Assembly (NCBI GenBank): GCA_903862805.1
Contig: CAIOZP010000073.1
Coordinates: forward strand, 1-16,891
Length of the DNA: 16,891 bases
Direction: 5' to 3'
From: an uncultured Fibrobacterota bacterium
GTDB taxonomy: Bacteria; Fibrobacterota; Chitinivibrionia; Chitinivibrionales; CAIOZP01
The stretch's first letter is position 1. Each line of letters starts with the position of its first letter. The notes beneath the pieces were generated by a model. That model saw nothing but the letters and a program-made list of their open reading frames with translations, was not told the DNA's origin and did not search any database. Both the position numbers and the translations under genes were made by a program. This document shows positions 6,935 through 15,191 of this stretch, one piece after another.

Positions 6935-7741
6935 TTATTTGATTGTTATCTGATTTGTAACTCTGATTCCGTTTGATCTCACTACCGCGAGGTATCGACC
7001 GGCACTTATCGATTGAATCCCGATCGATTGCGAGCCTACGATTTTTCTACTCATAACTTTTCTTCCCGATGCTGTGAAAAGTTCGAATGTCGAGTTCGCT
7101 GTAATTCCAGTAAGTGCAATCCTTCGACCGACAACTTGCATGGTTGGAGTTGATGAAACCAGACACTCGCTGTTGATTAGAGAATTTCCTGCTGGAGTAA
7201 AGTTAATTGATATGTCTTTGAAAACATCCGCCGTGGTTTCCACTGAGTCATAGGTAAACTTGTCATTATTCCAGACCAACAGTACTCCGGTATAAGAGTA
7301 GTTTTGCGGAGTGACCGTAACAGGTGATGATCCGACAGCTATTTCCGTAAACATCGCGGGGCCGGAATCATCGTTTTCAGTCATTTCAAACCATACACGA
7401 TATGCACCATCAGGGACTTTGTTTTCAGATGTATCCGTACAATTCCAGGTTAGAGTATGTGTCCCATGTGTCAACAATGATGCCGATGTTTTCGCGTCTA
7501 CTGTGTCCATTGTTGGGTTCATGGCAACAAATTTTGCCAGATAATGCCCGTAGTTCTGGGCGTTCAGCTCAAGCGTCTTTATGAAGTTATTATTTGTATC
7601 TGTAACCCAGAATGCTGAAACATGTTTTGGTGCGAACCAACCATTATAAGTGTCAGTCGTTACATTAATCGTAACTGTACCAGCTGCCCAAGTAGCCACA
7701 ACACAAGTCATCAAAAACAGTACTACCTTTTTCACAATCAT
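6935..7741 (-). CDS. Exported DUF2271-like protein with sorting-type C-terminal domain
   Basis: The protein has 268 residues from the ATG at 7741. A GTG at 7735 (KKVVLFLMTCVVATWAAG) has better spacing to the AAGGAG site and is a real alternative start. The signal peptide ends near residue 20. Residues about 22-150 resemble DUF2271: APKHVSAFWVTDTNNNFIKTL, then HGTHTLTWNCTD, then VPDGAYRVWFEM, the FlgD-like beta pattern of that family. DUF2271 proteins are periplasmic or exported and often lie near iron or flavin-linked export genes, but their function is unknown. Residues about 195-268 match a T9SS-like sorting domain (STFELFTASGRKVMSRKI ... SAGRYLAVVRSNG ... NQITIK). It lies 50 nt after the second C25 gene and 48 nt before the C1 gene, so it is probably co-transcribed. 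I cannot say whether it helps the proteases or is an independent surface protein. Confidence 0.72.
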   Translation of the reverse strand: MIVKKVVLFLMTCVVATWAAGTVTINVTTDTYNGWFAPKHVSAFWVTDTNNNFIKTLELNAQNYGHYLAKFVAMNPTMDTVDAKTSASLLTHGTHTLTWNCTDTSENKVPDGAYRVWFEMTENDDSGPAMFTEIAVGSSPVTVTPQNYSYTGVLLVWNNDKFTYDSVETTADVFKDISINFTPAGNSLINSECLVSSTPTMQVVGRRIALTGITANSTFELFTASGRKVMSRKIVGSQSIGIQSISAGRYLAVVRSNGIRVTNQITIK

Positions 7742-7791
7742 AATCTCCTTATTTCAACTTTTTCAAAAACTTTCAGATTTCTATTTGCCAA

Positions 7792-10197
7792 TCACCGTTC
7801 AATAATTCTCTGTGTCGATTTGATTCCCGGCCCGTCAACAGAAAGAATCTTCATGCCCGCAGCCTGATGAAATCCTGCTAAACCGATAGTGTTATTTCCG
7901 ATACCGAGATTTTGTTGGCTATGCCAAAGCGTGCGGCCGTCAGCACTGTATAGAGTCACAGTCCACAAGCCTGCTGTTGGTATTGTCAGTTGAATTCCGC
8001 TTTGAATCAGTGACGCCGCAAATGCAATCTGCTTGCCGTTCATTGGCTTTGTGACATTTGGAACTACCGCATTAGAATCAATAAGGATATTTGCAATGTA
8101 AGGCCTGACATTTATACCGGTGACGGTAAGAGTCAGATTAGTTCCTTGCGAAAGACCATTCAGATCAATCGACGCACTTCCACCGGAAACAGTTCCTGCT
8201 CCGACAAGTTCACCCGTTGCCGGATTGACAAGCGAGATCATTCCCTGATCGATAGTTCCGATATTATTAACGGTAAATGTGCCGGTTCCACGAGTCGTTG
8301 ACGCATGCGAAGGCGCGATCGTTACCGGAACATCAGTCCACATTCTCAGTGTCGGATCGCTGAACCATTCATACTCACGGTACTGCATCTTCGTCAAAGA
8401 AGCATCGTCAATAACTAATTCCGACATGCACTCGGTCATCCGAAAGAGCCCCTGCTGAAGAGCGTCGCCCATGGCAGTGATCGCCGGGTGAGCTACGAGA
8501 GTGGGATTCGGAACGAAATATGTGCCGGTATTTGTCATCGTCAGTCCGGGCGACGGCCAGAGCGCATCAACAATTCCGACCATCAGCGCCTCGTTGAATG
8601 CCATCCACGATGGAGCAGTTGCGGCGATAACACCAACCGCTCCGCCGTTACTCTGCGTGAGGCATGCTTCAGCGAAGCTCTTTCTTCCGGCAACAGTGAA
8701 TTCTCCGCATTCACAGTCGATGGCCAATATGACCGGCAGAAGATCGCCGTTTGTCAATGTGGACAGATCGGATGTCATGAAATGCGGTTCAACCCAACCT
8801 TCGATATCGCCATGATCGTAGTGATAGACAAAGGATGTCCCCTGGTTAATGGCCGATGCGATATCTGCTGCCGTTGCATTCCAGCCATAGTTGGGTTTCT
8901 GGAGTTCGGCTGGAATTGCACCGCCATTTCCATAATTGGTATTATTCCATGTGGAAGGCGATACCCATGAATCCGCTGTATACGCCCGCTTCGATGAAAT
9001 TCCGAAGTTGGTTGAGAGATACGAAATAATTTCTTCATTATATTGGATCATTCCATTGTCAGCCATGCTACCGCCAGAGCATGTAAAATATCCGGAAGAT
9101 AGAGCGCTCTTATAGAACGATGATTGCGTCGGTGGCGTTTTTTCATAGGTAATGATTTTTCTCACCGCTATCATTGCCTCAGCAGGAGATGCGCAGAGTA
9201 TTCGTCCAAGAGACATGTCTGGAACATAATCATTCACTCCATCCATGCAGACATAAGCCTGATCATCCGGATAGGTATTTCCGTTATATGTCAGGTTGTA
9301 ATCGTGAGCATCTATCACATTTTTACCGCCGATAATCAGCACGTATCCTGGATGCGGAGTTTGGGAATCATAGAACTGTTTGATACGGGCAGAAACATCT
9401 GCGGCATTGGTTTCGACTATCGACCCAAGCCCCTTCATCCGCTGCCATACCGCAAGTGTTTCAGCCGCATCCTTATAGGCGGGAGGAGTAATGATCAGCA
9501 CATCACTGCGAAGAGTTCCGGCAGCATTCGATGGGCTCGGCAAAGGCGCCGGTGCGCATACAGCCACCGAAGAGAAGTTGCTTGCAGATGAAAGCTGCGT
9601 CCTCTGGTTTGGACGCATCGAGGCCAGCAAAGAAGGATCAGCCGCCGCGAATGTGATATGAAAATTTACTTTCCGATATACGATCAATTCCTTGCGAACC
9701 GGGTTGTAAGACACCGGTGAAAGTGCGATCGTTGTAAGAGGCATTCCGGCGAGCATAACAGTTCCGGCAACCCATGTAGGACTTGCATGAACCGGTGCAT
9801 CCACCGAATAACAAGACGCAAGCGAGAACGGTGCTTCCGGCGCGATTGCAGGACGCGGGGCACTTGCAGGATAGACCAGTATATTTCGTATCGTATCAGC
9901 CTTGATCACATCATAACTCACCTGCACTGCAGGATCTTTGGCTGTGATAAACTTCAGCATTGAGAAAGGAAGCGCTGGTATCCCCTGATTGCTCTCAAGA
10001 GCAAATCCCTCGGCCTTCAGTGTTGTGTAAGCAACTCCATCTTTGATCACCGGTATCTGTTGCATGCCGTCAAGTTCAAGACAGACTTCCGCAGAATTTC
10101 TATCGGCTCTTACAACTGTCTGACCATAGGCCAATGCAGATGACGCACATATCGTTCCAACCAACACAAGCGTCAAACCCAATGAAGTTGCTTTCAT
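7792..10197 (-). CDS. Gingipain-type (C25) cysteine protease, second tandem copy
   Basis: The protein has 801 residues; the ATG at 10197 follows a GGAG site. The signal peptide ends near residue 23-25. Residues about 26-230 are a propeptide-like beta domain. The Peptidase_C25 domain spans about 232-625. The catalytic His is His462 in YHYDHG and the nucleophile is Cys495 in DCECGEF, 33 residues apart, the same spacing as His211/Cys244 of gingipain RgpB. Further family landmarks are SFAEAC...GGAVGVIAATAPSW and YEWFSDPTLRMWTD. An Ig-like segment (about 628-715) and a T9SS-like sorting domain (about 725-801; TVTLYSADGRTLWHS ... STQRIIER) follow. It starts 26 nt after the stop of the first copy and shares about 88 percent identity with it over the last 162 residues. 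Its stop is TGA, which shows that TGA terminates normally here. Confidence 0.92.
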   Translation of the reverse strand: MKATSLGLTLVLVGTICASSALAYGQTVVRADRNSAEVCLELDGMQQIPVIKDGVAYTTLKAEGFALESNQGIPALPFSMLKFITAKDPAVQVSYDVIKADTIRNILVYPASAPRPAIAPEAPFSLASCYSVDAPVHASPTWVAGTVMLAGMPLTTIALSPVSYNPVRKELIVYRKVNFHITFAAADPSLLASMRPNQRTQLSSASNFSSVAVCAPAPLPSPSNAAGTLRSDVLIITPPAYKDAAETLAVWQRMKGLGSIVETNAADVSARIKQFYDSQTPHPGYVLIIGGKNVIDAHDYNLTYNGNTYPDDQAYVCMDGVNDYVPDMSLGRILCASPAEAMIAVRKIITYEKTPPTQSSFYKSALSSGYFTCSGGSMADNGMIQYNEEIISYLSTNFGISSKRAYTADSWVSPSTWNNTNYGNGGAIPAELQKPNYGWNATAADIASAINQGTSFVYHYDHGDIEGWVEPHFMTSDLSTLTNGDLLPVILAIDCECGEFTVAGRKSFAEACLTQSNGGAVGVIAATAPSWMAFNEALMVGIVDALWPSPGLTMTNTGTYFVPNPTLVAHPAITAMGDALQQGLFRMTECMSELVIDDASLTKMQYREYEWFSDPTLRMWTDVPVTIAPSHASTTRGTGTFTVNNIGTIDQGMISLVNPATGELVGAGTVSGGSASIDLNGLSQGTNLTLTVTGINVRPYIANILIDSNAVVPNVTKPMNGKQIAFAASLIQSGIQLTIPTAGLWTVTLYSADGRTLWHSQQNLGIGNNTIGLAGFHQAAGMKILSVDGPGIKSTQRIIER

Positions 10198-10223
10198 ATT
10201 TTGCTCCAATTTCTTTTTATCAG

Positions 10224-12647
10224 TTATCGCTCAATAATTCTCTGTGTCGACCTGATCCCCGGCCCTTCAACCGAAAGGATTTTCATGCCGGCAGCCTGAT
10301 GAAACCCTGCTAAGACGATAGTGTTATTTCCGATACCGAGATTTTGTTGGCTATGCCAAAGTGTGCGGCCATCGGCACTGTATAGAGTCACTGTCCACAA
10401 GCCTGCGTTTGGAATTGTCAGTTGTATTCCGCTTTTAATCAGTGATGCTGCAAAAGCAATTTTTTTCTCGCTCAATGGGTTTGAAATATTCGGAACAACT
10501 GCATTTGAATCAATCGTGATATTTGCTATGTAAGGCCTGATATTGATACCGGTGACTGTAAGAGTCAGGTTGGTTCCTTGAGAAAGACCGGCGAGATCAA
10601 TCGACGCACTTCCGCCTGCAACCGCACCTGCACCGATGAGTTCACCGGTTGCCGGATTGACAAGAGAGATCATTCCCTGATCTATCGTTCCGATATTGCG
10701 TACTGCAAATGTGCCGTTGCCGCGAGTCGCTGATGAGTAAGTCGGGGCAATCGTAGCAGGAAAATCCGTCCAGATACGCATGGATGGGTCGCCGAACCAG
10801 TGATACATTTCTATATGCATTCGATTTAAATCGGTAGCGGGATTTACCATATTCATCGCGAACTTACCTTGATTGAGCGCCTCACCCATCGAAGGCATTG
10901 AACCATGCTGTGGCAGTGTCGCATTCGGAACAACATTAAAGACTGAACCGAAATCGATCCCCGGCCAGATCGCATCAATGATGCCGCACATCAGGATATC
11001 GTTGGTCCCCTCATATGATGGCGTACTTGCCGCAACAACACCAACAGCTCCGCCGGAATCCTTTGAGATGAATTTTTCTGCCAGACATTGTCCAGCCGTG
11101 CTGTTGAAATTGCCGCAGAGACAATCTATCGACAATACAACGGGAAGAAGATCAGCATTCTTCAGCAGATCAATTTTGCTGTTACTGTAGGCCGGCTGAC
11201 CCCACTGCTGATCAAGGCCATGATCGTAGTGATAAAGGAGAAATCTTCCGTTATCAAGTGCCGCGTTGATATCGGTTGCAGTTGCATTCCACCCATAATT
11301 CGGCACTTTGATATCGGCCGCTACCGTTGGGTCGTATCCGACGCCTTCGCTCCAGTATGTTTGCGGATTGGTAGCTTCGGAGGCTCCATTCTGCGCTGCA
11401 GCATAGTAGAGATGATCGGCAGCTATGTTTGATTTTTTCAGATGAGCCCGAACGATCTCGCAGGTTCTGACAAAACCGTCATCTTCTTCACCATACGGTG
11501 GACCTTCGTCATTCCAGTAACTTGCTCCGGCAGCCGTTGTATAAAACGACGCCAATGTCGGCGGTGTTTTTTCATACGTCACGATCTTTTTGACTATGGT
11601 CATCGCCTCATCGGCAGTAGTGCATGGTATGCGACCTCCTGCCATATCGGCTAGATAATCATTATCGCCATCCATGCAGACATATCCGAGATCCGTGGGA
11701 AACGGTGAAAATGAAACATTCAGGTTTGACATATAGGACGCGGGGACATCACCGATGCCACCGAGAACCAGAACAAATCCGGGATGCGGTGTCGTCGAGT
11801 TGTAGAATTCTGTCGTACGGGTCTTGACAGCATCGGAACTCCAGGAGGCGCGGGCATCAACAACCGAACCAAGTCCCTTCATCCGCTGCCAGACAGCAAG
11901 TGTTTCTGCGGCATCTTTATAGGCAGTGGTTGTAATTATCAGAACGTCGTTTCGACCGGCAGTGGCGACTGCTGAATACGACCGTGCAAGAGCCAGGGCA
12001 AACGATGATGCATTGCACGCTGCCGAAGCAAGCTGGTCACGCTGATTCGGTCGCATACCAACAAACGGCGACGGATCTGCAGCTGCATATGAGACATGGA
12101 ATTTCACTTGACGATAGAGAATAAGTTCTTTGCGAACCGGGTTATAAGATACCGGCGACAATACAACAGTTGTCAGCGGCATCCCGGAAAGAAGCATTGT
12201 ACTGGCAACATACGACGGGCTTGCAGGAACAGGCTCGTCAGCTGAGTAGCATTTGTCAAGCACAAACGGTGTCGGCTGATCAGGCACGTTTGCAATTGCG
12301 GGAGCATGTTGCTGCGCCGGATGAACAAGAATGTTGCGGATCGTATCTGCCTTCACAACATCGCAAATCACCTGAACCGCTGGATCACGCGCAGTCAAAA
12401 TTTTTATCAGTGAGATAGGTAGCGCAGGTAAGCCTTCTCTGGTCTCGATGCCGAATCCGTCGGCATGAATCTTCGTATATAAAACGCCATTCCTGTCAAC
12501 AGGAGTCAGCGTGGCATTATCAAGTTCAAGAATAACATCAACTGAATTTCGTCCTGCATTGGAAATCGTCTGTCCCGATGCAATCGCAGACGAAGGCCAT
12601 ATTGATGCAGCCGATGCAAGCATCAACAGAAATAAATTTGATCTCAT
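10224..12647 (-). CDS. Gingipain-type (C25) cysteine protease, first tandem copy
   Basis: The protein has 807 residues. The frame is open up to 12800, but the extra 51 codons have no signal-peptide character, while the ATG at 12647 follows GGGAGATT and opens the signal peptide RSNLFLLMLASAASIWPSSAIA. The propeptide-like domain is about 25-235 and Peptidase_C25 about 235-630, with His476 in YHYDHG and Cys509 in DCLCGNF (33 apart, as in gingipains), then GGAVGVVAASTPSY and YHWFGDPSMRIWTD. The Ig-like segment and sorting domain (about 730-807) are nearly identical to those of the downstream copy, while the catalytic half differs more. Compared with it, this copy has a longer insertion around 380-450 (GPPYGEEDDGF and following), which may alter substrate preference. 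It is the first gene of the four-gene secreted-protein operon. No clear promoter was recognised upstream. Confidence 0.92.
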   Translation of the reverse strand: MRSNLFLLMLASAASIWPSSAIASGQTISNAGRNSVDVILELDNATLTPVDRNGVLYTKIHADGFGIETREGLPALPISLIKILTARDPAVQVICDVVKADTIRNILVHPAQQHAPAIANVPDQPTPFVLDKCYSADEPVPASPSYVASTMLLSGMPLTTVVLSPVSYNPVRKELILYRQVKFHVSYAAADPSPFVGMRPNQRDQLASAACNASSFALALARSYSAVATAGRNDVLIITTTAYKDAAETLAVWQRMKGLGSVVDARASWSSDAVKTRTTEFYNSTTPHPGFVLVLGGIGDVPASYMSNLNVSFSPFPTDLGYVCMDGDNDYLADMAGGRIPCTTADEAMTIVKKIVTYEKTPPTLASFYTTAAGASYWNDEGPPYGEEDDGFVRTCEIVRAHLKKSNIAADHLYYAAAQNGASEATNPQTYWSEGVGYDPTVAADIKVPNYGWNATATDINAALDNGRFLLYHYDHGLDQQWGQPAYSNSKIDLLKNADLLPVVLSIDCLCGNFNSTAGQCLAEKFISKDSGGAVGVVAASTPSYEGTNDILMCGIIDAIWPGIDFGSVFNVVPNATLPQHGSMPSMGEALNQGKFAMNMVNPATDLNRMHIEMYHWFGDPSMRIWTDFPATIAPTYSSATRGNGTFAVRNIGTIDQGMISLVNPATGELIGAGAVAGGSASIDLAGLSQGTNLTLTVTGINIRPYIANITIDSNAVVPNISNPLSEKKIAFAASLIKSGIQLTIPNAGLWTVTLYSADGRTLWHSQQNLGIGNNTIVLAGFHQAAGMKILSVEGPGIRSTQRIIER

Positions 12648-13005
12648 ATAATCTCCCATGAAACTTGAAGTTTTACAGTTCAAAAAACTCAACCATTCCC
12701 AACGGTAGTTCCTCCGTCGCAACAGAGTATTTCCAGCATATTCCGTGTAAACGCAAACAACCGTTTCTGGAAAACCTTCCCGGAAATCATCTATTAGCAC
12801 GAACCTGAACTACTTGTATATCGGGGCTGCCATTTTCAAGGCAACCCCTATTGTCATGGAACTAAATCCGAGCATCAACACTGCAACAGTTTCTGTCTAA
12901 GCAGAACATTTCCTCGCCGTGTAGACAGGCAAACCAAGCCCCCCTATATGTTCGTGTTGACACTCATCTTCGAAGTTCCAGACATATTTCTAATTTTTTA
13001 TCAGG
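12648..13005. other. Non-coding leader of the protease operon with inverted repeats
   Basis: No credible gene was seen. On the minus strand, GGGGUUGCC/GGCAGCCCC (12848-12823) forms a 9-bp hairpin, including one U-G pair, with an 8-nt loop. CTGTCTA/TAGACAG arms (12893-12899 and 12922-12928) form an inverted repeat with a 22-nt spacer. TTTCCGGGAAGG...TTCCAGAAACGG (12788-12763) has a shape like a shortened version of the structured elements at 2358 and 5124. No T tract follows any of these, so terminator calls are not justified. Leader regulation of the C25 genes is possible but unproven. Confidence 0.3.
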
Positions 13006-13239
13006 TCATTCCTGCCAGAGAACAAGAATGTCGCCACGCCCACCATTGGATTCTCGTATTCTTGCGCCTACATGCTTGGCGAAATCAAATTCTTCCAAAG
13101 GTAATGTTGGTTCAATGTTCCCGCCATTGTCTCGCTCTACGTCACACATAAGTGAGCGACGGAGATGATGCATTGTCTCGCATTTCATACAGGATTGAAT
13201 CTCCAACTTTGCACTGAAACACGATGAAAACTTTTCCAA
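13006..13239 (-). CDS. Doubtful small ORF
   Basis: A 77-codon frame starts at a TTG with no clear ribosome site; an internal ATG at codon 18 is no better supported. The C-terminal part (PLEEFDFAKHVGARIRESNG) reads like protein. An overlapping frame from the ATG at 13252 gives 36 plausible residues before a stop, so this may be a frameshifted remnant of a small gene. No family was recognised. Confidence 0.2.
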   Translation of the reverse strand: MEKFSSCFSAKLEIQSCMKCETMHHLRRSLMCDVERDNGGNIEPTLPLEEFDFAKHVGARIRESNGGRGDILVLWQE

Positions 13240-13351
13240 AACGACATGCCATTACAGGAATAGGTAGAGGTCGCGACATCAAAGAATTTTATTTCATCGC
13301 TTTGAATTCCTAAAAACATGTTAGCCTTCGTAACTGGTTATGACGGTGAAC

Positions 13352-13376
13352 AGGTTTCAAACTTTATAAGAAACCT
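13352..13376. terminator. Weak hairpin after the small hypothetical gene
   Basis: AGGTTTC (13352-13358) and GAAACCT (13370-13376) form a 7-bp inverted repeat with an AT-rich 11-nt loop, 33 nt after the stop of the small gene at 13410. Only a short, mixed T stretch follows on the minus strand, so a terminator role is tentative. Confidence 0.25.
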
Positions 13377-13409
13377 TTGCTTTCTGAAACAGTTTTCCGA
13401 ATCTGGAAG

Positions 13410-13589
13410 CTATCTCGCTATTTGTCGCCAGAGTATATGTGTACTGCAGTCAGGAGTGTCGAACCAGAAAATGAGATAGCCATCTGAAAACGTAAAACAC
13501 TCACGGAGACTGCGTTTGCCTCCACACGGAAAAATCCGTTCATGTTCTTGCCTCGCTAATGAGATTAACTCATTTTTCAGCGTTTCCAT
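13410..13589 (-). CDS. Small hypothetical protein (59 aa)
   Basis: The ATG at 13589 follows the very strong ribosome site GAGGAGGGG, which decides the start over the upstream ATG at 13631. The product (METLKNELISLARQEHERI, then a PCGGKRSL loop and FTFSDGYLIFWFD) reads as a compact alpha then beta protein with three cysteines and no signal peptide or membrane segment. No family was recognised. The gene stands alone between the lipoprotein gene and the protease operon. The strong ribosome site and protein-like composition are the only support. Confidence 0.5.
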   Translation of the reverse strand: METLKNELISLARQEHERIFPCGGKRSLRECFTFSDGYLIFWFDTPDCSTHILWRQIAR

Positions 13590-13653
13590 AAACCCCTCCT
13601 CTTTTTGTACCACAAACCGAAAAACCATCATTTTTGATATGTCAAAGGATATT

Positions 13654-13673
13654 CCGGCTTTTTTTCAAGCCGG
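13654..13673 (-). terminator. Hairpin downstream of the lipoprotein gene
   Basis: On the minus strand, CCGGCTT-GAAAAA-AAGCCGG is a perfect 7-bp stem with a 6-nt A-rich loop, 42 nt after the lipoprotein stop. The following sequence (AATATCCTTTG) is only partly T-rich, so termination may be weak. On the plus strand the loop itself supplies a T run, but no plus-strand gene ends here. Confidence 0.4.
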
Positions 13674-13715
13674 TTTACCCTTGTTTTCAGAATTTCTGTC
13701 TGGAATTTTAAGCCG

Positions 13716-15191
13716 TCAGTTGAAACCTTTGGCTTTTACGTGAAAGATCCGGCCATCGCTGGTCGAGATCCATCCCGTCGAATTCTCAATCGCAAGTGCA
13801 GATGGTCTGCAGGTAATTGACAAAGGCGAAGACAGAGACGAGAACAATCTCCAGCTTCCCGCATTGTAAACTTCGGCAGTGCCACCGGCACCGATCATCC
13901 ATAGTGATCCACCAGATGTAACCTTCAAATCATTCAATGTATCGTTAAGGATCGCGGAATTCCCTTTAGAAAAGTCAACAGCTGCTGCCGGTCCAAGTTT
14001 GAATAAACCATTTGTTGGAGCAGCCCAGATGTCGCCTGATGAAATCGCCATGTGGCTTATATTTGCAGGGACATTCGGACGTGTATCCTGAGTCAGTACT
14101 GGCGCACCGGAAGTAGTCATGGAGAAAAGACCAGTTGCTCCTACGCAGAAAGCACTTCCACTTCTGTCTGATGCAATAGCCGAAATACCAACAGTCGAGC
14201 TGGTTATTCTGCCATCTCCGGTACCATAATGGCATACAGTCCCTGAGCTTGTAAGTAGAAACAGCATTGTATCTGATACCGCGGCAATTTTTGTAACCGT
14301 TGACAATGGACTTCCTGCATCGAAGGAGGTGGATGTGCGAGAAGTACCATTTCCATCACAGAAGCCCAAACCATTTCCTGAAGCGATGGCAATCTGGCTT
14401 CCGAACTGCGCAAGGTCGAAGACTGCCGTTCCATATGGAGCGTCTATCTGCGTGAATTTGCCATCTGTAAGTTTAAAGCGTCGGATGCCGGTGGAGTCTC
14501 CGAAAACAAGCGTGTCTCCCTGCATAAGAACTGCATTCGCACCTGATGTTACGCCAGGAAGAGTGTATCCGGTCCACTGAACACTATCCGCACTTACAAA
14601 AACCTGCCCACAAGCAGAAACTTCAAGACTATCAGTAACCACAGTCCTGCTTCCGCTTGCCGAATCAACGTAGAAAAGTAAAACATTGGCAAGTGGAGCA
14701 AGATCTGTAAGAAGAATCAAGGAGTCTGTAACCGAAATTGTTTTTGTGTACGGGGTTCCAATAATTCCGAAGATCAAAGTAGAGCCGATGAATGATCCGG
14801 GAACTGTAACTGACATAGTAGTTGGGTCGGCGCATTGCATATTTTCAAGCTTAGCACCAGCAACAATATTATCGACAGATGCAACATCGCCGGATATGGT
14901 TCTTATCCACAACCGTGCTGCACTTGCAAACGAAAGGTGCATTGTGAATTTTCCATTTGAATCGGTACGGACAGAATCACTGGATTGAATTGTATCTTTA
15001 GTAGGATCGAAGGCTGCAGGAACCGCAACGACCAAGGCTCCGGGTGAAACAGCGCCAGTGGTGTCGTGCACAATTCCGGCGACCGCATTACAATCTTCCA
15101 CAGAGCCTCCGGTAGAGGATGTGGACAATGAACAGGATGCGACCAGGCACACCAGCAACAGCAGGATTAAGTTTTTAATTTGAGCTGACAT
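13716..15191 (-). CDS. Lipoprotein with regulatory-like beta domain and beta-propeller
   Basis: The protein has 491 residues. The ATG at 15191 is chosen because AAGGA lies 7 nt upstream and it opens a lipoprotein signal; the frame extends to 15269 inside the regulator gene. The lipobox is VASC with Cys20. Residues about 33-110 (VAGIVHDTTGAVSPGALVVAV ... TDSNGKFTMHL) look like a carboxypeptidase-regulatory-like beta-sandwich. The second half (about 200-490) has repeated blades such as GNGLGFCDGNG, GATGLFSMTTSG, GDIWAAPTNGLFKL and GGSLWMIGAGG, with WISTSDGRIF closing it: a seven-ish-blade propeller of the periplasmic sensor kind. The start overlaps the end of the TIGR02147 gene by 17 nt, indicating coupled translation. 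I infer an envelope protein that works with, or is controlled by, that regulator. The stop is TGA. Confidence 0.78.
   Translation of the reverse strand: MSAQIKNLILLLLVCLVASCSLSTSSTGGSVEDCNAVAGIVHDTTGAVSPGALVVAVPAAFDPTKDTIQSSDSVRTDSNGKFTMHLSFASAARLWIRTISGDVASVDNIVAGAKLENMQCADPTTMSVTVPGSFIGSTLIFGIIGTPYTKTISVTDSLILLTDLAPLANVLLFYVDSASGSRTVVTDSLEVSACGQVFVSADSVQWTGYTLPGVTSGANAVLMQGDTLVFGDSTGIRRFKLTDGKFTQIDAPYGTAVFDLAQFGSQIAIASGNGLGFCDGNGTSRTSTSFDAGSPLSTVTKIAAVSDTMLFLLTSSGTVCHYGTGDGRITSSTVGISAIASDRSGSAFCVGATGLFSMTTSGAPVLTQDTRPNVPANISHMAISSGDIWAAPTNGLFKLGPAAAVDFSKGNSAILNDTLNDLKVTSGGSLWMIGAGGTAEVYNAGSWRLFSSLSSPLSITCRPSALAIENSTGWISTSDGRIFHVKAKGFN

Noticed and set aside
12648..12800. N-terminal extension of the first C25 protease to the ATG at 12800
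   Set aside because: The 51 added residues have no signal-peptide character and no homology to the second copy; the ATG at 12647 has a good ribosome site and opens a clear signal peptide.
13640..13646. Minus-strand TTGACA as a -35 box for the small gene at 13410-13589
   Set aside because: No acceptable -10 hexamer lies 16-18 nt downstream.
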